Source: JANLQX01 sp031368095 | GTDB taxonomy: Bacteria > Actinomycetota > Acidimicrobiia > Acidimicrobiales > JANYDT01 | Direction of reading: 5' to 3' | Assembly: GCA_031368095.1 (NCBI GenBank) | Contig: JANLQX010000384.1 | Location: 1 to 18,518, forward strand | DNA: 18,518 nucleotides | Shown here: positions 1-6,006 of the stretch, one piece after another | Position numbering within the stretch: the first letter of the stretch is position 1 | Layout of the letters: each line of letters opens with the position of its first letter | Notes under the pieces: generated by a model | What the model saw: the letters and a program-made list of their open reading frames with translations, nothing else | Databases searched by the model: none | What the model was told of the DNA's origin: nothing | Made by a program: the position numbers and the translations under genes

Positions 1-263
1 GCGACCACGATGTCGACGCCTCCGCCCGCCTCGACACACGCAAAAACGGCACGTGCCGCAACGCCTGGGTCGCTGGCGTCACCGACGACTGCCGTTCCGC
101 CGACCCGGGCGGCGGCCGCCTCCAGCACCACGGCGCGTCGACCGATCAGCACCACGTGCACGCCTTCGGCGGCGAGGCGCTCGCAGACGGCCTCGCCGAT
201 TCCGGTCCCCGCACCCGTCACGATCGCAGTCGTATTCGGGGCGGTACTGGTCGTCGTTCGCAT
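1..263 (-). CDS. Short-chain dehydrogenase/reductase (SDR), N-terminal part, cut by the window edge
   Basis: This is an NAD(P)-dependent oxidoreductase of the SDR family; substrate unknown. Reading the minus strand from an ATG at 263 gives 87 codons that run off the window. Residues 16-23 are TGAGTGIG, the Rossmann nucleotide-binding motif of classical SDRs (TGxxxGIG). LIGRR follows at 39-43, where arginines after strand beta-2 usually favour NADP. GDASD at 60-64 matches the acidic position after beta-3, and VDIVV at 82-86 leads towards the expected NAG motif, which lies outside the window. The catalytic Ser-Tyr-Lys cannot be seen. The gene is divergent from the P450, with about 100 nt between the two starts, so the two may share control. 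No clear Shine-Dalgarno precedes the ATG, so the start is only probable. The plus-strand reading of this stretch is a low-complexity shadow. Confidence 0.85.
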   Translation of the reverse strand, partial: MRTTTSTAPNTTAIVTGAGTGIGEAVCERLAAEGVHVVLIGRRAVVLEAAAARVGGTAVVGDASDPGVAARAVFACVEAGGGVDIVV

Positions 264-291
264 GGACGTCGATGATCGCGCGTCCTACACT
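263..291 (+). promoter_or_regulatory. Candidate sigma70-type promoter for the P450 gene
   Basis: TGGACG at 263-268 (four of six matches to TTGACA) and TACACT at 286-291 (fits TAnnnT) are separated by 17 bp. A start near 298 would leave a leader of about 65 nt before the P450 ATG at 364, with the 304-315 palindrome just downstream of the start point. Seen by eye only; short promoter matches also arise by chance. Confidence 0.35.
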
Positions 292-303
292 CACGGGCAT
301 TCA

Positions 304-315
304 TTTGGTACCAAA
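304..315. promoter_or_regulatory. Perfect 12-bp palindrome, candidate operator between SDR and P450
   Basis: TTTGGTACCAAA is an uninterrupted perfect palindrome and is AT-richer than its surroundings. It sits between the divergent SDR and P450 starts, just after the predicted P450 transcription start, a position where a repressor could block transcription. It does not match the KstR consensus (TnnAACnnGTTnnA) or the dyad in front of the TetR gene, so the regulator is unknown. Confidence 0.4.
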
Positions 316-363
316 CGATTCTCGGCAAGAACATGGGAGAGACACCGTGCGGAAGGAACAACG

Positions 364-1659
364 ATGACTGTGGCGGCCCCCGGAGCGTCCGACGCGAACA
401 TCGTCGATCCCGATGCGTTTCTCAACGGATTCCCGCACGCCACGTTCGAGCGGCTCCGCAAGGAAGACCCCGTGTCGTGGTGGGACGAGGACGACGGCGC
501 GGGCTTCTGGGCCGTTACCCGCTATCACGACCTGGTCACCGTGAGCCGCAACCCGTCGGTCTACTCCAACGCCCAGGGCATCACCTTGGAAGAGATGGAG
601 CCCGCTGACTTTGCCGCCCGCCGCAACATGCTCGAGTACGACGCACCCGAGCACACTCGCTACCGTCGGCTCGTCTCCAAGCCGTTCAACCGGCGTGAGG
701 TTTGGGCCTACGAAAACGGCATCCGACTGCTGGCCCGGGCGGTCATCGACGAGGCGCTGCCGCCGGGAAGTACGACCGACCTCGACTTCACCGAAGACAT
801 TGCCAAGCAGTTGCCGATGCGCATGCTCGGCCGCCTGTTGGGCGTCCCCGATGAAGATGGCCCGTGGCTGGTGGAGCGCGGTGACGCACTGCTCGGCAAC
901 TTCGATCCCGAGATGACGTCGCACCCCGTCGGTCTCGTCGACACCGACGAGTTCGCGTCCATGCCGTTCCGGTCGCCGGCGGGCCTTGACCTCTATCGCT
1001 ATGCCGAGAAGCAGGCGGAGCTTCGGCGCAGCAACCCGACGGACGACGTGATCTCTGATCTCCTCGCCCCGACCACCGACGGCGAACGGCTCACCGAGCT
1101 CGAGTTCAAGAACTTCTTTGTGCTGCTCGTCAGCGCTGGAAACGACACGACTCGCTACACGATGGCGGCCGGTATGAAGGCTTTGGCCGAGCACCCGGAT
1201 CAACTCGCCCGGCTAAGTGCGGCAATCGGTCTCGACACGCCGGAAGCACGAGACGTCGTGACTCACGCGGTCGAAGAGATCCTGCGATGGGGGACGGTCA
1301 CGATGCATTTCCGTCGGACCGCCACCCAAGACACGCAGCTGGGGAGGCGAAAAATCAAGTCCGGTCAGAAGGTCGTGATGTGGTTCACATCGGCCGACTA
1401 CGACGACGAGGTCTTCACCGACCCGTACCGATTCGATATCGACCGGTGGCCGAACGAGCACGTCGCGTTTGGCCGCATGAGCCCCCACCTGTGTCTCGGC
1501 GCGCACCTCGCTCGGCTCGAGATCAAAGTGCTGCTGGAAGAACTCCTGCCGCGTTTGTCGACGGTGCGCGTGTCCGGGCCGATCGAGCGGCTGCGCTCCA
1601 ACTTCATCGGTGGCATCAAGCACCTCCCACTCACCATCACCACGCGTTCGCTGGAGTAG
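364..1659 (+). CDS. Cytochrome P450, bacterial class, steroid/fatty-acid hydroxylase-like
   Basis: A soluble haem-thiolate monooxygenase of 431 aa, a normal length for bacterial P450s, needing an external ferredoxin and reductase. In order: the C-helix region HTRYRRLVSKPF (97-108), I-helix SAGNDTTR (257-264) with the acid-Thr pair for O2 activation, ExxR at 305-308, and haem loop FGRMSPHLCLGAHLAR (369-384) with the proximal ligand Cys377. The pattern MHFRRTATQDTQLG (314-327) resembles the CYP124/125/142 group that oxidises sterol side chains and branched lipids; the substrate here is inferred only. The loop has R-M-S where relatives usually have glycines. The start is ATG 364, six nt after GGAAGGA (351-357); the frame stays open to position 10, but that part overlaps the SDR gene antisense and is low complexity. 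Followed 27 nt later by the flavoprotein gene, probably one operon. Confidence 0.9.
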   Translation: MTVAAPGASDANIVDPDAFLNGFPHATFERLRKEDPVSWWDEDDGAGFWAVTRYHDLVTVSRNPSVYSNAQGITLEEMEPADFAARRNMLEYDAPEHTRYRRLVSKPFNRREVWAYENGIRLLARAVIDEALPPGSTTDLDFTEDIAKQLPMRMLGRLLGVPDEDGPWLVERGDALLGNFDPEMTSHPVGLVDTDEFASMPFRSPAGLDLYRYAEKQAELRRSNPTDDVISDLLAPTTDGERLTELEFKNFFVLLVSAGNDTTRYTMAAGMKALAEHPDQLARLSAAIGLDTPEARDVVTHAVEEILRWGTVTMHFRRTATQDTQLGRRKIKSGQKVVMWFTSADYDDEVFTDPYRFDIDRWPNEHVAFGRMSPHLCLGAHLARLEIKVLLEELLPRLSTVRVSGPIERLRSNFIGGIKHLPLTITTRSLE

Positions 1660-1686
1660 CAACGGGCGGCTGAAAGACTGAACCTG

Positions 1687-2907
1687 ATGCCATCGAGCGA
1701 CCTCCTCATCATCGGCGGTGGACCGGCGGGCGCCGCCGCCGCTGTCCGAGCAGCACGGGCCGGTGTCAACGTGACTCTGTTCGAGAAGGGCCTCCACGGC
1801 CGCGACAAGGTCTGCGGTGATGGACTCACGCCACGTGCCGTATCCGCCCTGCGTGATCTTGACATCGACCTCGACGGCGCTCATCGCATCGACGGTCTCC
1901 GCATGATCGCCGGGAAGAAGACCCGTGAGCTCCTGTGGCCGAGTCATGCACGCTTCGGATCACATGGCGCTGTGCTGCCGCGTCGTCGTCTCGACGCCCA
2001 GCTCATCGACGCCGCCGCCAAAGCCGGAGCGGATATTCGCTTCGGCACCGAAGCCCTTCCAGTCGTCGACGATCACGGCACCGTCGTGGGTGTGGAGGCC
2101 AACGGAGAACGGTGGAACGCCCCGCTCACGATCCTGGCCGCCGGAGCGCCCGGTGCGGCGGCCCGTTTGTTGGGGGCCGAACGAGTGCCGAACGAAACGT
2201 TTGGTCTCGCCATACGCGCCTATGCGGAGTCGCCTCGTCACGATGACCGTCACCTCGAAGCGTGCCTCAGCCTCTCCGACGAGCACGGCACGGCGATCCC
2301 CGGCTACGGGTGGATGTTTCCCGCTGGCGATGGCACGGTCAACATCGGCGTCGGGGCACTGTCGACGATGAAAGGTTTCAAGAAGCTGAACCTCAATAGG
2401 CTCATCGAGAGCTACGCCTCACTCGTGAAAGACAGTTGGCAGCTCGGTCCGTTCCTGGAGAAGCCCCGTGCCTGGCGTCTTCCGATGAGCGCGCAAAAAC
2501 GACATGGGGATGGGTGGCTGGCGATCGGCGATGCGGCTGGTCTGGTCAACCCCATGAACGGTGAGGGCATCGACTACGGCCTGGAGTCCGGGATGATTGC
2601 GGCGGACGAGTTTGTGACGGATCCGGCGAATGCCCCGCGCGCATACGATCGCATCGTAGGCGAGCGATTTGACGCCTTTCTCCGTACCGGTCGTCGATTC
2701 AGCTTCGTCATCGGCCACCCGTTGCTGCTCCGCACGGGACTGCGGGTTGCCGTCGGCACCCAGAAGGCGGCCGACCTGACCCTTGCGGTGATGGGTAACC
2801 TCGTCGACAGCGAAACGCCAGGCGCCGCCGGACGCCTGCTCCGAGTGGCCGACCGTGCGCTTGCGATTGCTGATCCGCTACTCCGTCGAACCCGCGCTGC
2901 TGCCTAG
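1687..2907 (+). CDS. menJ: Geranylgeranyl reductase family FAD flavoprotein, MenJ-like (menaquinone/isoprenoid saturation)
   Basis: 406 aa, about the same size as mycobacterial MenJ. Family members reduce isoprenoid double bonds; in mycobacteria MenJ saturates the beta-isoprene unit of menaquinone. Visible: N-terminal FAD dinucleotide fold IIGGGPAGAAAA (8-19), KVCGDGLTPRA (41-51, the family's CGD/G signature), YGWMFP (207-212, matching the PxxYxWxFP substrate-cavity motif) and GDAAGLVNPMNGEGI (281-295), the second FAD-contact motif. There is no transmembrane segment, so it is probably peripheral at the membrane. It follows the P450 in the same direction, and the surrounding respiratory genes use menaquinone-type quinols, which supports a MenJ role. 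A chlorophyll/bacteriochlorophyll-type ChlP role is unlikely without photosynthesis genes, but a lipid or archaeol-like substrate cannot be excluded. ATG 1687 aligns directly with the start of the fold; the ribosome site is weak (CTGAAAG). Confidence 0.8.
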   Translation: MPSSDLLIIGGGPAGAAAAVRAARAGVNVTLFEKGLHGRDKVCGDGLTPRAVSALRDLDIDLDGAHRIDGLRMIAGKKTRELLWPSHARFGSHGAVLPRRRLDAQLIDAAAKAGADIRFGTEALPVVDDHGTVVGVEANGERWNAPLTILAAGAPGAAARLLGAERVPNETFGLAIRAYAESPRHDDRHLEACLSLSDEHGTAIPGYGWMFPAGDGTVNIGVGALSTMKGFKKLNLNRLIESYASLVKDSWQLGPFLEKPRAWRLPMSAQKRHGDGWLAIGDAAGLVNPMNGEGIDYGLESGMIAADEFVTDPANAPRAYDRIVGERFDAFLRTGRRFSFVIGHPLLLRTGLRVAVGTQKAADLTLAVMGNLVDSETPGAAGRLLRVADRALAIADPLLRRTRAAA

Positions 2908-2926
2908 TATCTTATGTATACGTATG

Positions 2927-2957
2927 ATCGTTCTCATTCGTTCCTCATGAGAGCGAT
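2927..2957 (+). terminator. Stem-loop after the MenJ-like gene, possible terminator or operator
   Basis: ATCGTTCTCAT (2927-2937) pairs with ATGAGAGCGAT (2947-2957): 11 bp with one G-U pair and a 9-nt loop, starting 20 nt after the flavoprotein stop. No T-run follows, so it is not a classical intrinsic terminator; as DNA it is an imperfect inverted repeat that could be a protein site. Confidence 0.4.
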
Positions 2958-3035
2958 GTGAGGTGTTGACCGGCAAGTCTGAGAGTTCCTGGCAACGTCG
3001 AAACGGTCCTCTCACACCTCCTTCACGTCTGATGG

Positions 3036-3059
3036 GTTGACTTGATTTATCGGATCAAC
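3036..3059. promoter_or_regulatory. 24-bp interrupted dyad upstream of the TetR gene, candidate autoregulatory operator
   Basis: GTTGA (3036-3040) and TCAAC (3055-3059) are outer arms; GAT (3044-3046) and ATC (3049-3051) are inner arms, all exactly symmetric around a 2-bp centre. The dyad overlaps TTGACT (3037-3042), a possible -35 element, and ends 28 nt before the TetR start codon. TetR proteins commonly bind palindromes of this size at their own promoters. Binding is inferred. Confidence 0.45.
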
Positions 3060-3072
3060 ACACAAACCACCG

Positions 3073-3080
3073 AAGGAGGT
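3073..3080 (+). promoter_or_regulatory. Full-consensus ribosome binding site of the TetR gene
   Basis: AAGGAGGT lies 7 nt before ATG 3088. It is the strongest Shine-Dalgarno in the window and fixes the start of this gene. Confidence 0.85.
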
Positions 3081-3087
3081 TCTTCCG

Positions 3088-3756
3088 ATGACAACACTCA
3101 CGTATCCCACCCGCCCCTACGACGGCAATCGCATCGCCGAAGTGACCCCTCGGCGCCTGCGGGCCAAGCGAGGCGATGGTGACCGGCTTCGACTGGAAAT
3201 CCTCGATGCCACCGACGCGCTCTTGGGTGAAGGCGGCACGACCGAATCGGTTTCGATTCGCGCCGTCGCTGACCGAGTCGGGTGCACGCCGCCGGCGATT
3301 TATCTGCACTTCTTCGACAAGCAGGAATTGCTCTTTGATGTCTGTGCCCGACGCTTCCTACAGCTGAACTCCCTTGTCGACGAGGCCACCGCCGGCATGA
3401 CCGACCCAATCAGGGCGCTGAAGGCAGGTTCCGCGGCATACGTTCGTTTCGGGCTCGCCCATCCCGAGCATTACCGGATCTTGTTCATGGGCCGATCGCT
3501 GCTCACCGCCGACCAGCTCGACGAGATGCGACGGACCGGCGTGACCGGCTTCGGAAGGCTCGTCGAACGTTGTCAGACCGCCGTGAACGCCGGGCTCGTC
3601 AACGAGTCCGATGCCAACACCATGGCCTACAGCCTCTGGGCGCTGTGTCACGGTCTGGTCTCGCTCATCGTCGCGAAACCCCACGTGGAATGGCCCGACG
3701 CGGACAGGCTTCTTGATCACCTGCTGGGCGCCTATTTCCTGGGCATCGTTCGGTAG
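3088..3756 (+). CDS. TetR/AcrR-family transcriptional regulator with WHG-type C-terminal domain
   Basis: 222 aa, a normal size for TetR repressors, which bind DNA as dimers and release it on ligand binding. The HTH is at about 56-77 (VSIRAVADRVGCTPPAIYLHF), the characteristic TetR helix pair ending in the Y-x-H-F-x-x-K-x-x-L pattern. The ligand domain contains ALCHGLVSL (185-193), matching the WHG-type C-terminal family (TetR_C_33). The first 25 residues are a basic, unstructured-looking extension. It stands alone between the P450/MenJ pair and the convergent cytochrome c; a dyad at 3036-3059 suggests autoregulation. The inducer and other targets are unknown. The P450/SDR intergenic palindrome differs from this dyad, so sequence alone does not support control of the P450. 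Confidence 0.9.
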   Translation: MTTLTYPTRPYDGNRIAEVTPRRLRAKRGDGDRLRLEILDATDALLGEGGTTESVSIRAVADRVGCTPPAIYLHFFDKQELLFDVCARRFLQLNSLVDEATAGMTDPIRALKAGSAAYVRFGLAHPEHYRILFMGRSLLTADQLDEMRRTGVTGFGRLVERCQTAVNAGLVNESDANTMAYSLWALCHGLVSLIVAKPHVEWPDADRLLDHLLGAYFLGIVR

Positions 3757-3767
3757 CAAACGAAAGA

Positions 3768-3804
3768 CGACCGCCGGCCTCGGAACTTCAGAGGCCGGCG
3801 GTCG
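3768..3804. terminator. Strong bidirectional stem-loop terminator between convergent genes
   Basis: A perfect 14-bp GC-rich stem (3768-3781 with 3791-3804; core GACCGCCGGCCTC/GAGGCCGGCGGTC) with a 9-nt loop. It lies 11 nt after the TetR stop and 35 nt beyond the cytochrome c stop. On the minus strand it is followed by T-rich TCTTTCGTTT, so it best terminates the cytochrome c transcript; on the plus strand the tail is only CTTGGTT. Confidence 0.85.
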
Positions 3805-3822
3805 CTTGGTTCGGGGTCATTC

Positions 3823-3840
3823 GGCCCCGCGTTTGGGGCC
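3823..3840 (-). terminator. Second small stem-loop at the cytochrome c stop codon
   Basis: GGCCCC (3823-3828) and GGGGCC (3835-3840) form a 6-bp stem with a 6-nt loop; position 3840 is also the last base of the cytochrome c stop. It may stabilise the mRNA end or add to the main hairpin. Short and GC-only, so chance is possible. Confidence 0.3.
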
Positions 3841-4613
3841 TACTTTCCGCAGACGTCGCCGGTCGTGTACTTCGTTTCCGACAGCGTCTTGGTGAGGTCC
3901 GCTTCAGGCACGACCTTGGTGGCCTCGGCCTCGGCGTCGCCGACCTTGATCAACGGGTTCACCGGGTAGGCCTCCCCAGCAAGAACATGACGCTCGTAGT
4001 TCAAGACGGCAATCAATTCCGCGTCGGACAGCGTGGTGGCGGCGAAGTTCGGCATGTTGCCCTTCGCCTTGTGTTGCCCCCCCTCGCGCTTGGGATTGCC
4101 ATACGGAACGCCAACGCCGCACGAGCCGTGCCGAACGAACGCGAACTGCGCCAGCGGGTCGGGGAAGGTCTTATCTACTTCACCGTTGTAGAGCGGCCGT
4201 CCGGCAAGACCGCCGTCTGAGCCGGAGCCGTTGGCCCCGTGACAGGCGACGCAGTTCGCGGTGTAGAGCCGTGCGCCGACCGCCTCGGGTGAGTCGGCCG
4301 AGGCTCCGGGCACGCTGAAGGTGTTGAACATGAAGAACATCCACACCGGCAGGGCGACCAACATGAAGACCGATCCCAGGCGGGCGAAGCCCATGCCGCG
4401 AGGCGCCGGGGGCGGAGCTGGCACCGACGGCGGTGCGGCGGGAGGAACGACACCACCACCACCTCCGCCCGCCACGGGCACGACCGCCGCGGCGGGAACG
4501 GCGACGGCGGGAACGCTGGCCTCAGCGGCCGCCAGAGTCGGGGCCTCAGCACCGGAGAGGGCAGCCCGGCGGGCGGCAGCTCGTTCGAGCAGGTGCTTGG
4601 GGATATCGGCCAT
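3840..4613 (-). CDS. Membrane-anchored mono-haem cytochrome c with N-terminal IPxHLLxRxA motif
   Basis: 257 aa. Residues 4-13 are IPKHLLERAA, a motif also found twice in the subunit IV gene of this window. An Ala/Pro/Gly-rich linker (20-72) follows, then one transmembrane segment (about 78-100), then a class I cytochrome c domain with haem site CVACH (121-125) and a likely axial Met187 in GNMPNF. Cys165 and Cys255 could form a disulfide. The domain should face outside and carry electrons between the quinol oxidase module and a terminal oxidase; this is inferred. The long N-terminal part before the anchor is predicted cytoplasmic. Start: ATG 4613, with GAAAGG about 10 nt upstream; the frame is open further to 4679, but the shared MADIP start with subunit IV supports 4613. 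Divergent from the respiratory operon, convergent with the TetR gene. Confidence 0.88.
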   Translation of the reverse strand: MADIPKHLLERAAARRAALSGAEAPTLAAAEASVPAVAVPAAAVVPVAGGGGGGVVPPAAPPSVPAPPPAPRGMGFARLGSVFMLVALPVWMFFMFNTFSVPGASADSPEAVGARLYTANCVACHGANGSGSDGGLAGRPLYNGEVDKTFPDPLAQFAFVRHGSCGVGVPYGNPKREGGQHKAKGNMPNFAATTLSDAELIAVLNYERHVLAGEAYPVNPLIKVGDAEAEATKVVPEADLTKTLSETKYTTGDVCGK

Positions 4614-4810
4614 GGACGGAGCCTTTCGGACGGACAACAGATCTTCGGACCCCGCCAACTGCAGCGAGAAGTCCAACAACGGCAGGCAAATCTAGGCGCG
4701 AGCGGCACCGTACGAGGGAATCGACCTCCGCCGCCGACCCGAGGGATCAGCGCTCGCGACGATCGAACGCGTAAGTCGTTCGCTCCCAACGATGACAGAG
4801 GTCACCAAAA

Positions 4811-4820
4811 CTGGCGCCAG
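4811..4820. promoter_or_regulatory. Perfect 10-bp palindrome in the divergent promoter region
   Basis: CTGGCGCCAG reads the same on both strands and lies roughly mid-way between the two divergent genes. Flanking TCACC (4802-4806) and GGTGA (4820-4824) add partial symmetry. It may be an operator; GC-rich palindromes of this length can also occur by chance. Confidence 0.25.
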
Positions 4821-4885
4821 GTGATTCTCCCCTCGGTAGGCGGCAGTGGTAGAAACGAAGGGAACCACAACGGCCGCTCCGGCGG

Positions 4886-4907
4886 GCTTGTGATTCGTTT
4901 CACAAGC
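4886..4907. promoter_or_regulatory. Perfect CRP/GlxR-type binding site upstream of the respiratory operon
   Basis: The arms GCTTGTGA (4886-4893) and TCACAAGC (4900-4907) are exact reverse complements separated by 6 nt. This has the size and core of the cAMP-receptor-protein consensus TGTGA-N6-TCACA, which is also the core recognised by mycobacterial CRP and corynebacterial GlxR. The centre is about 62 nt before the first start codon of the operon. In mycobacteria and corynebacteria such regulators control respiratory genes. An effect on the divergent cytochrome c is also possible. Binding is inferred from the match. Confidence 0.75.
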
Positions 4908-4946
4908 GGCTCCCGGCGAGCTGCGTCCGCCCCCTCTTCAACGATC

Positions 4947-4952
4947 GAAAGG
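4947..4952 (+). promoter_or_regulatory. Ribosome binding site that selects the GTG 4959 start
   Basis: GAAAGG ends 6 nt before GTG 4959. The alternative in-frame GTG at 4890 has no comparable site and lies inside the CRP-like palindrome. Confidence 0.6.
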
Positions 4953-4958
4953 CCCCGC

Positions 4959-5474
4959 GTGGTTGCGTTCTTCGGCTCCTTCCTGGCGCTCATTGCGTTG
5001 GTTTCGATCGTGTTCGCCTACGGGTCCCGACGACCGGTCGGCACGCCCGTGACCTGGGGTGAAGCAATTATCGGGGCCGCCGTGGTGTTCTGGATCTTCT
5101 TCCTCGGCTACGGCATCGTTCCCCACTCCTTCCTCTCCTGGGCCGACGGCAAGACACTGAACTGGCGGTCTGACGCCCGTGGCATTCCGCTCGGGCCGTT
5201 CGGTTCCCTGCTCCCGTCCAAGATGAACAATCAATTCCTCAGCTCGGCGAGGAACGTGGCTTTTCCCGATGGAATCACCTTCGGCGGCCGCGGCCGGGTC
5301 ATCGTCAGCAAGCAAACGATTCGCGACATCATCGCCGCCACGCTGTACATCGTCTTCCTCGGCGCCAATATGAAGCTCTGGGTCCTCTGGCAAAATCGGG
5401 GCAAGAAGGCTGCCGCCAAAGCTGCCATTGAGCCCGTCTCGGCCTACGGTCGCCCGCTCGTGAAGAAGGCGTGA
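4959..5474 (+). CDS. Unknown 171-aa membrane protein, first gene of the respiratory operon
   Basis: I do not recognise this family. Three hydrophobic segments are visible: about 4-21 (FFGSFLALIALVSIVFAY), 35-58 (ending in GYGIVPHSFL) and 124-145 (IIAATLYIVFLGANMKLWVL). Between TM2 and TM3 lies a polar loop of about 65 residues containing SWADGKTLNWRSD (60-72) and a Gly-rich FGGRGR (108-113). The C-terminus is basic (QNRGKKAAAKAA). There are no cysteines and no haem motifs, so no Fe-S or c-haem cofactor is expected; His56 is the only histidine. The stop is 18 nt before the ferredoxin start, so translation is probably coupled to the complex III genes. The position suggests an accessory or assembly subunit of the cytochrome b complex. 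GTG 4959 was chosen for its ribosome site; GTG 4890 would add 23 residues. Confidence 0.75.
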   Translation: MVAFFGSFLALIALVSIVFAYGSRRPVGTPVTWGEAIIGAAVVFWIFFLGYGIVPHSFLSWADGKTLNWRSDARGIPLGPFGSLLPSKMNNQFLSSARNVAFPDGITFGGRGRVIVSKQTIRDIIAATLYIVFLGANMKLWVLWQNRGKKAAAKAAIEPVSAYGRPLVKKA

Positions 5475-5492
5475 CCGCCGCAAGGTGATGCC

Positions 5493-5906
5493 ATGGCCAA
5501 GACCGAAGCCAATCCCCCGATGCCGTATTTCCCCGGCGGCTACACCCTGGCGGAAATCAGCGTTGACGAGCTCAACAAGAGCGTCAAGCCCAAGCAGTTC
5601 CTGCATATCGATCAGTCCGAGTGCATCATGTGCGAAGGCTGCGTCGATATCTGTCCGTGGAAGTGCATCCATATGCTCTCCGCCGGGACCGTTGAGGACT
5701 CGGTCAACGTGGTGTCCCCGGGCACCGATCCTGATGACCACGTGATCTTTGTCGTCGACGAAGACGTGTGTACTCGCTGCGGGCTGTGTGTCGACCGATG
5801 CCCGACCGGCGTCATCATCATGGGCAAAGCCGGCGTTGCCCCGCGTGACGGAGATCAGCACATGCGCGACAACAAGCATGGCTACTCGTACGGAATGCGG
5901 TTCTGA
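5493..5906 (+). CDS. 8Fe ferredoxin (two 4Fe-4S clusters) within the cytochrome b operon
   Basis: 137 aa. Two cluster motifs are seen: C44-x2-C47-x2-C50-x3-C54-P and C93-x2-C96-x2-C99-x3-C103-P, the classical 2[4Fe-4S] arrangement in which the last Cys of each motif ligates the other cluster. There is an additional Cys58 (CPWKC). A loop of about 34 residues separates the motifs, longer than in small clostridial ferredoxins, and a 40-residue N-terminal extension (PYFPGGYTLAEI) and a polar C-terminal tail flank the core. No signal peptide: cytoplasmic. It lies between the unknown membrane protein and cytochrome b, so it may deliver electrons to or from a membrane complex. The closest known functional parallel, NuoI, should be encoded beyond nuoH, and this protein lacks NuoI features. 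ATG 5493 follows AAGGTG (5482-5487) at 5 nt. Confidence 0.88.
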   Translation: MAKTEANPPMPYFPGGYTLAEISVDELNKSVKPKQFLHIDQSECIMCEGCVDICPWKCIHMLSAGTVEDSVNVVSPGTDPDDHVIFVVDEDVCTRCGLCVDRCPTGVIIMGKAGVAPRDGDQHMRDNKHGYSYGMRF

Positions 5907-5940
5907 TGTTGGAATCCAGCAGAGAATGCGGTTCTGACGT
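5893..5940 (+). repeat. Short direct repeat duplicating the ferredoxin 3' end
   Basis: GAATGCGGTTCTGATGT (5893-5909) recurs as GAATGCGGTTCTGACGT (5924-5940), 16 of 17 identical at 31-nt spacing. The first copy contains the final codons and stop of the ferredoxin gene; the second is in the 100-nt gap before cytochrome b. It looks like a local duplication without coding effect. Confidence 0.7.
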
Positions 5941-6006
5941 GGCGGCTAACCCAATTTCGACGTCGAGCAGTAGCGTTTTGAGCGAACGATCAGCAGGAGA
6001 ACTCTC

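Larger units (their letters stand above)
4614..4958. other. 345-nt divergent intergenic region between cytochrome c and the respiratory operon
   Basis: No convincing gene. It holds the CRP-like site (4886-4907), a perfect 10-bp palindrome CTGGCGCCAG at 4811-4820, a 6-bp inverted repeat CGAACG/CGTTCG at 4764-4782, and a TAGATT box on the minus strand (4689-4694) that could be the -10 of the cytochrome c promoter, though without a matching -35. It probably carries both divergent promoters. An open plus-strand frame crosses most of it but lacks a start with a ribosome site and has no recognisable protein character. Confidence 0.6.

Noticed and set aside
10..363. In-frame upstream extension of the P450 reading frame by 118 residues
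   Set aside because: It is Ala/Arg/Thr/Pro low complexity, lies antisense to a clear SDR Rossmann fold, and the P450 begins normally at ATG 364 with a good ribosome site.
2914..2925. AT-rich TTATGTATACGTAT stretch after the MenJ-like gene as a promoter or palindromic operator
   Set aside because: It contains short overlapping palindromes (GTATAC, ATACGTAT) but has no convincing -35 partner and is far from the TetR start; too short to support a call.
4614..4679. Upstream extension of the cytochrome c frame by 22 residues
   Set aside because: The MADIP start at 4613 is shared with the subunit IV protein and has a ribosome site; the extension has none of these.
4593..4958. Open plus-strand frame upstream of the 171-aa membrane protein, including GTG 4890
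   Set aside because: No ribosome site comparable to GAAAGG at 4947; the extension is polar and crosses the cytochrome c start and the CRP-like site. GTG 4890 remains a minor alternative.
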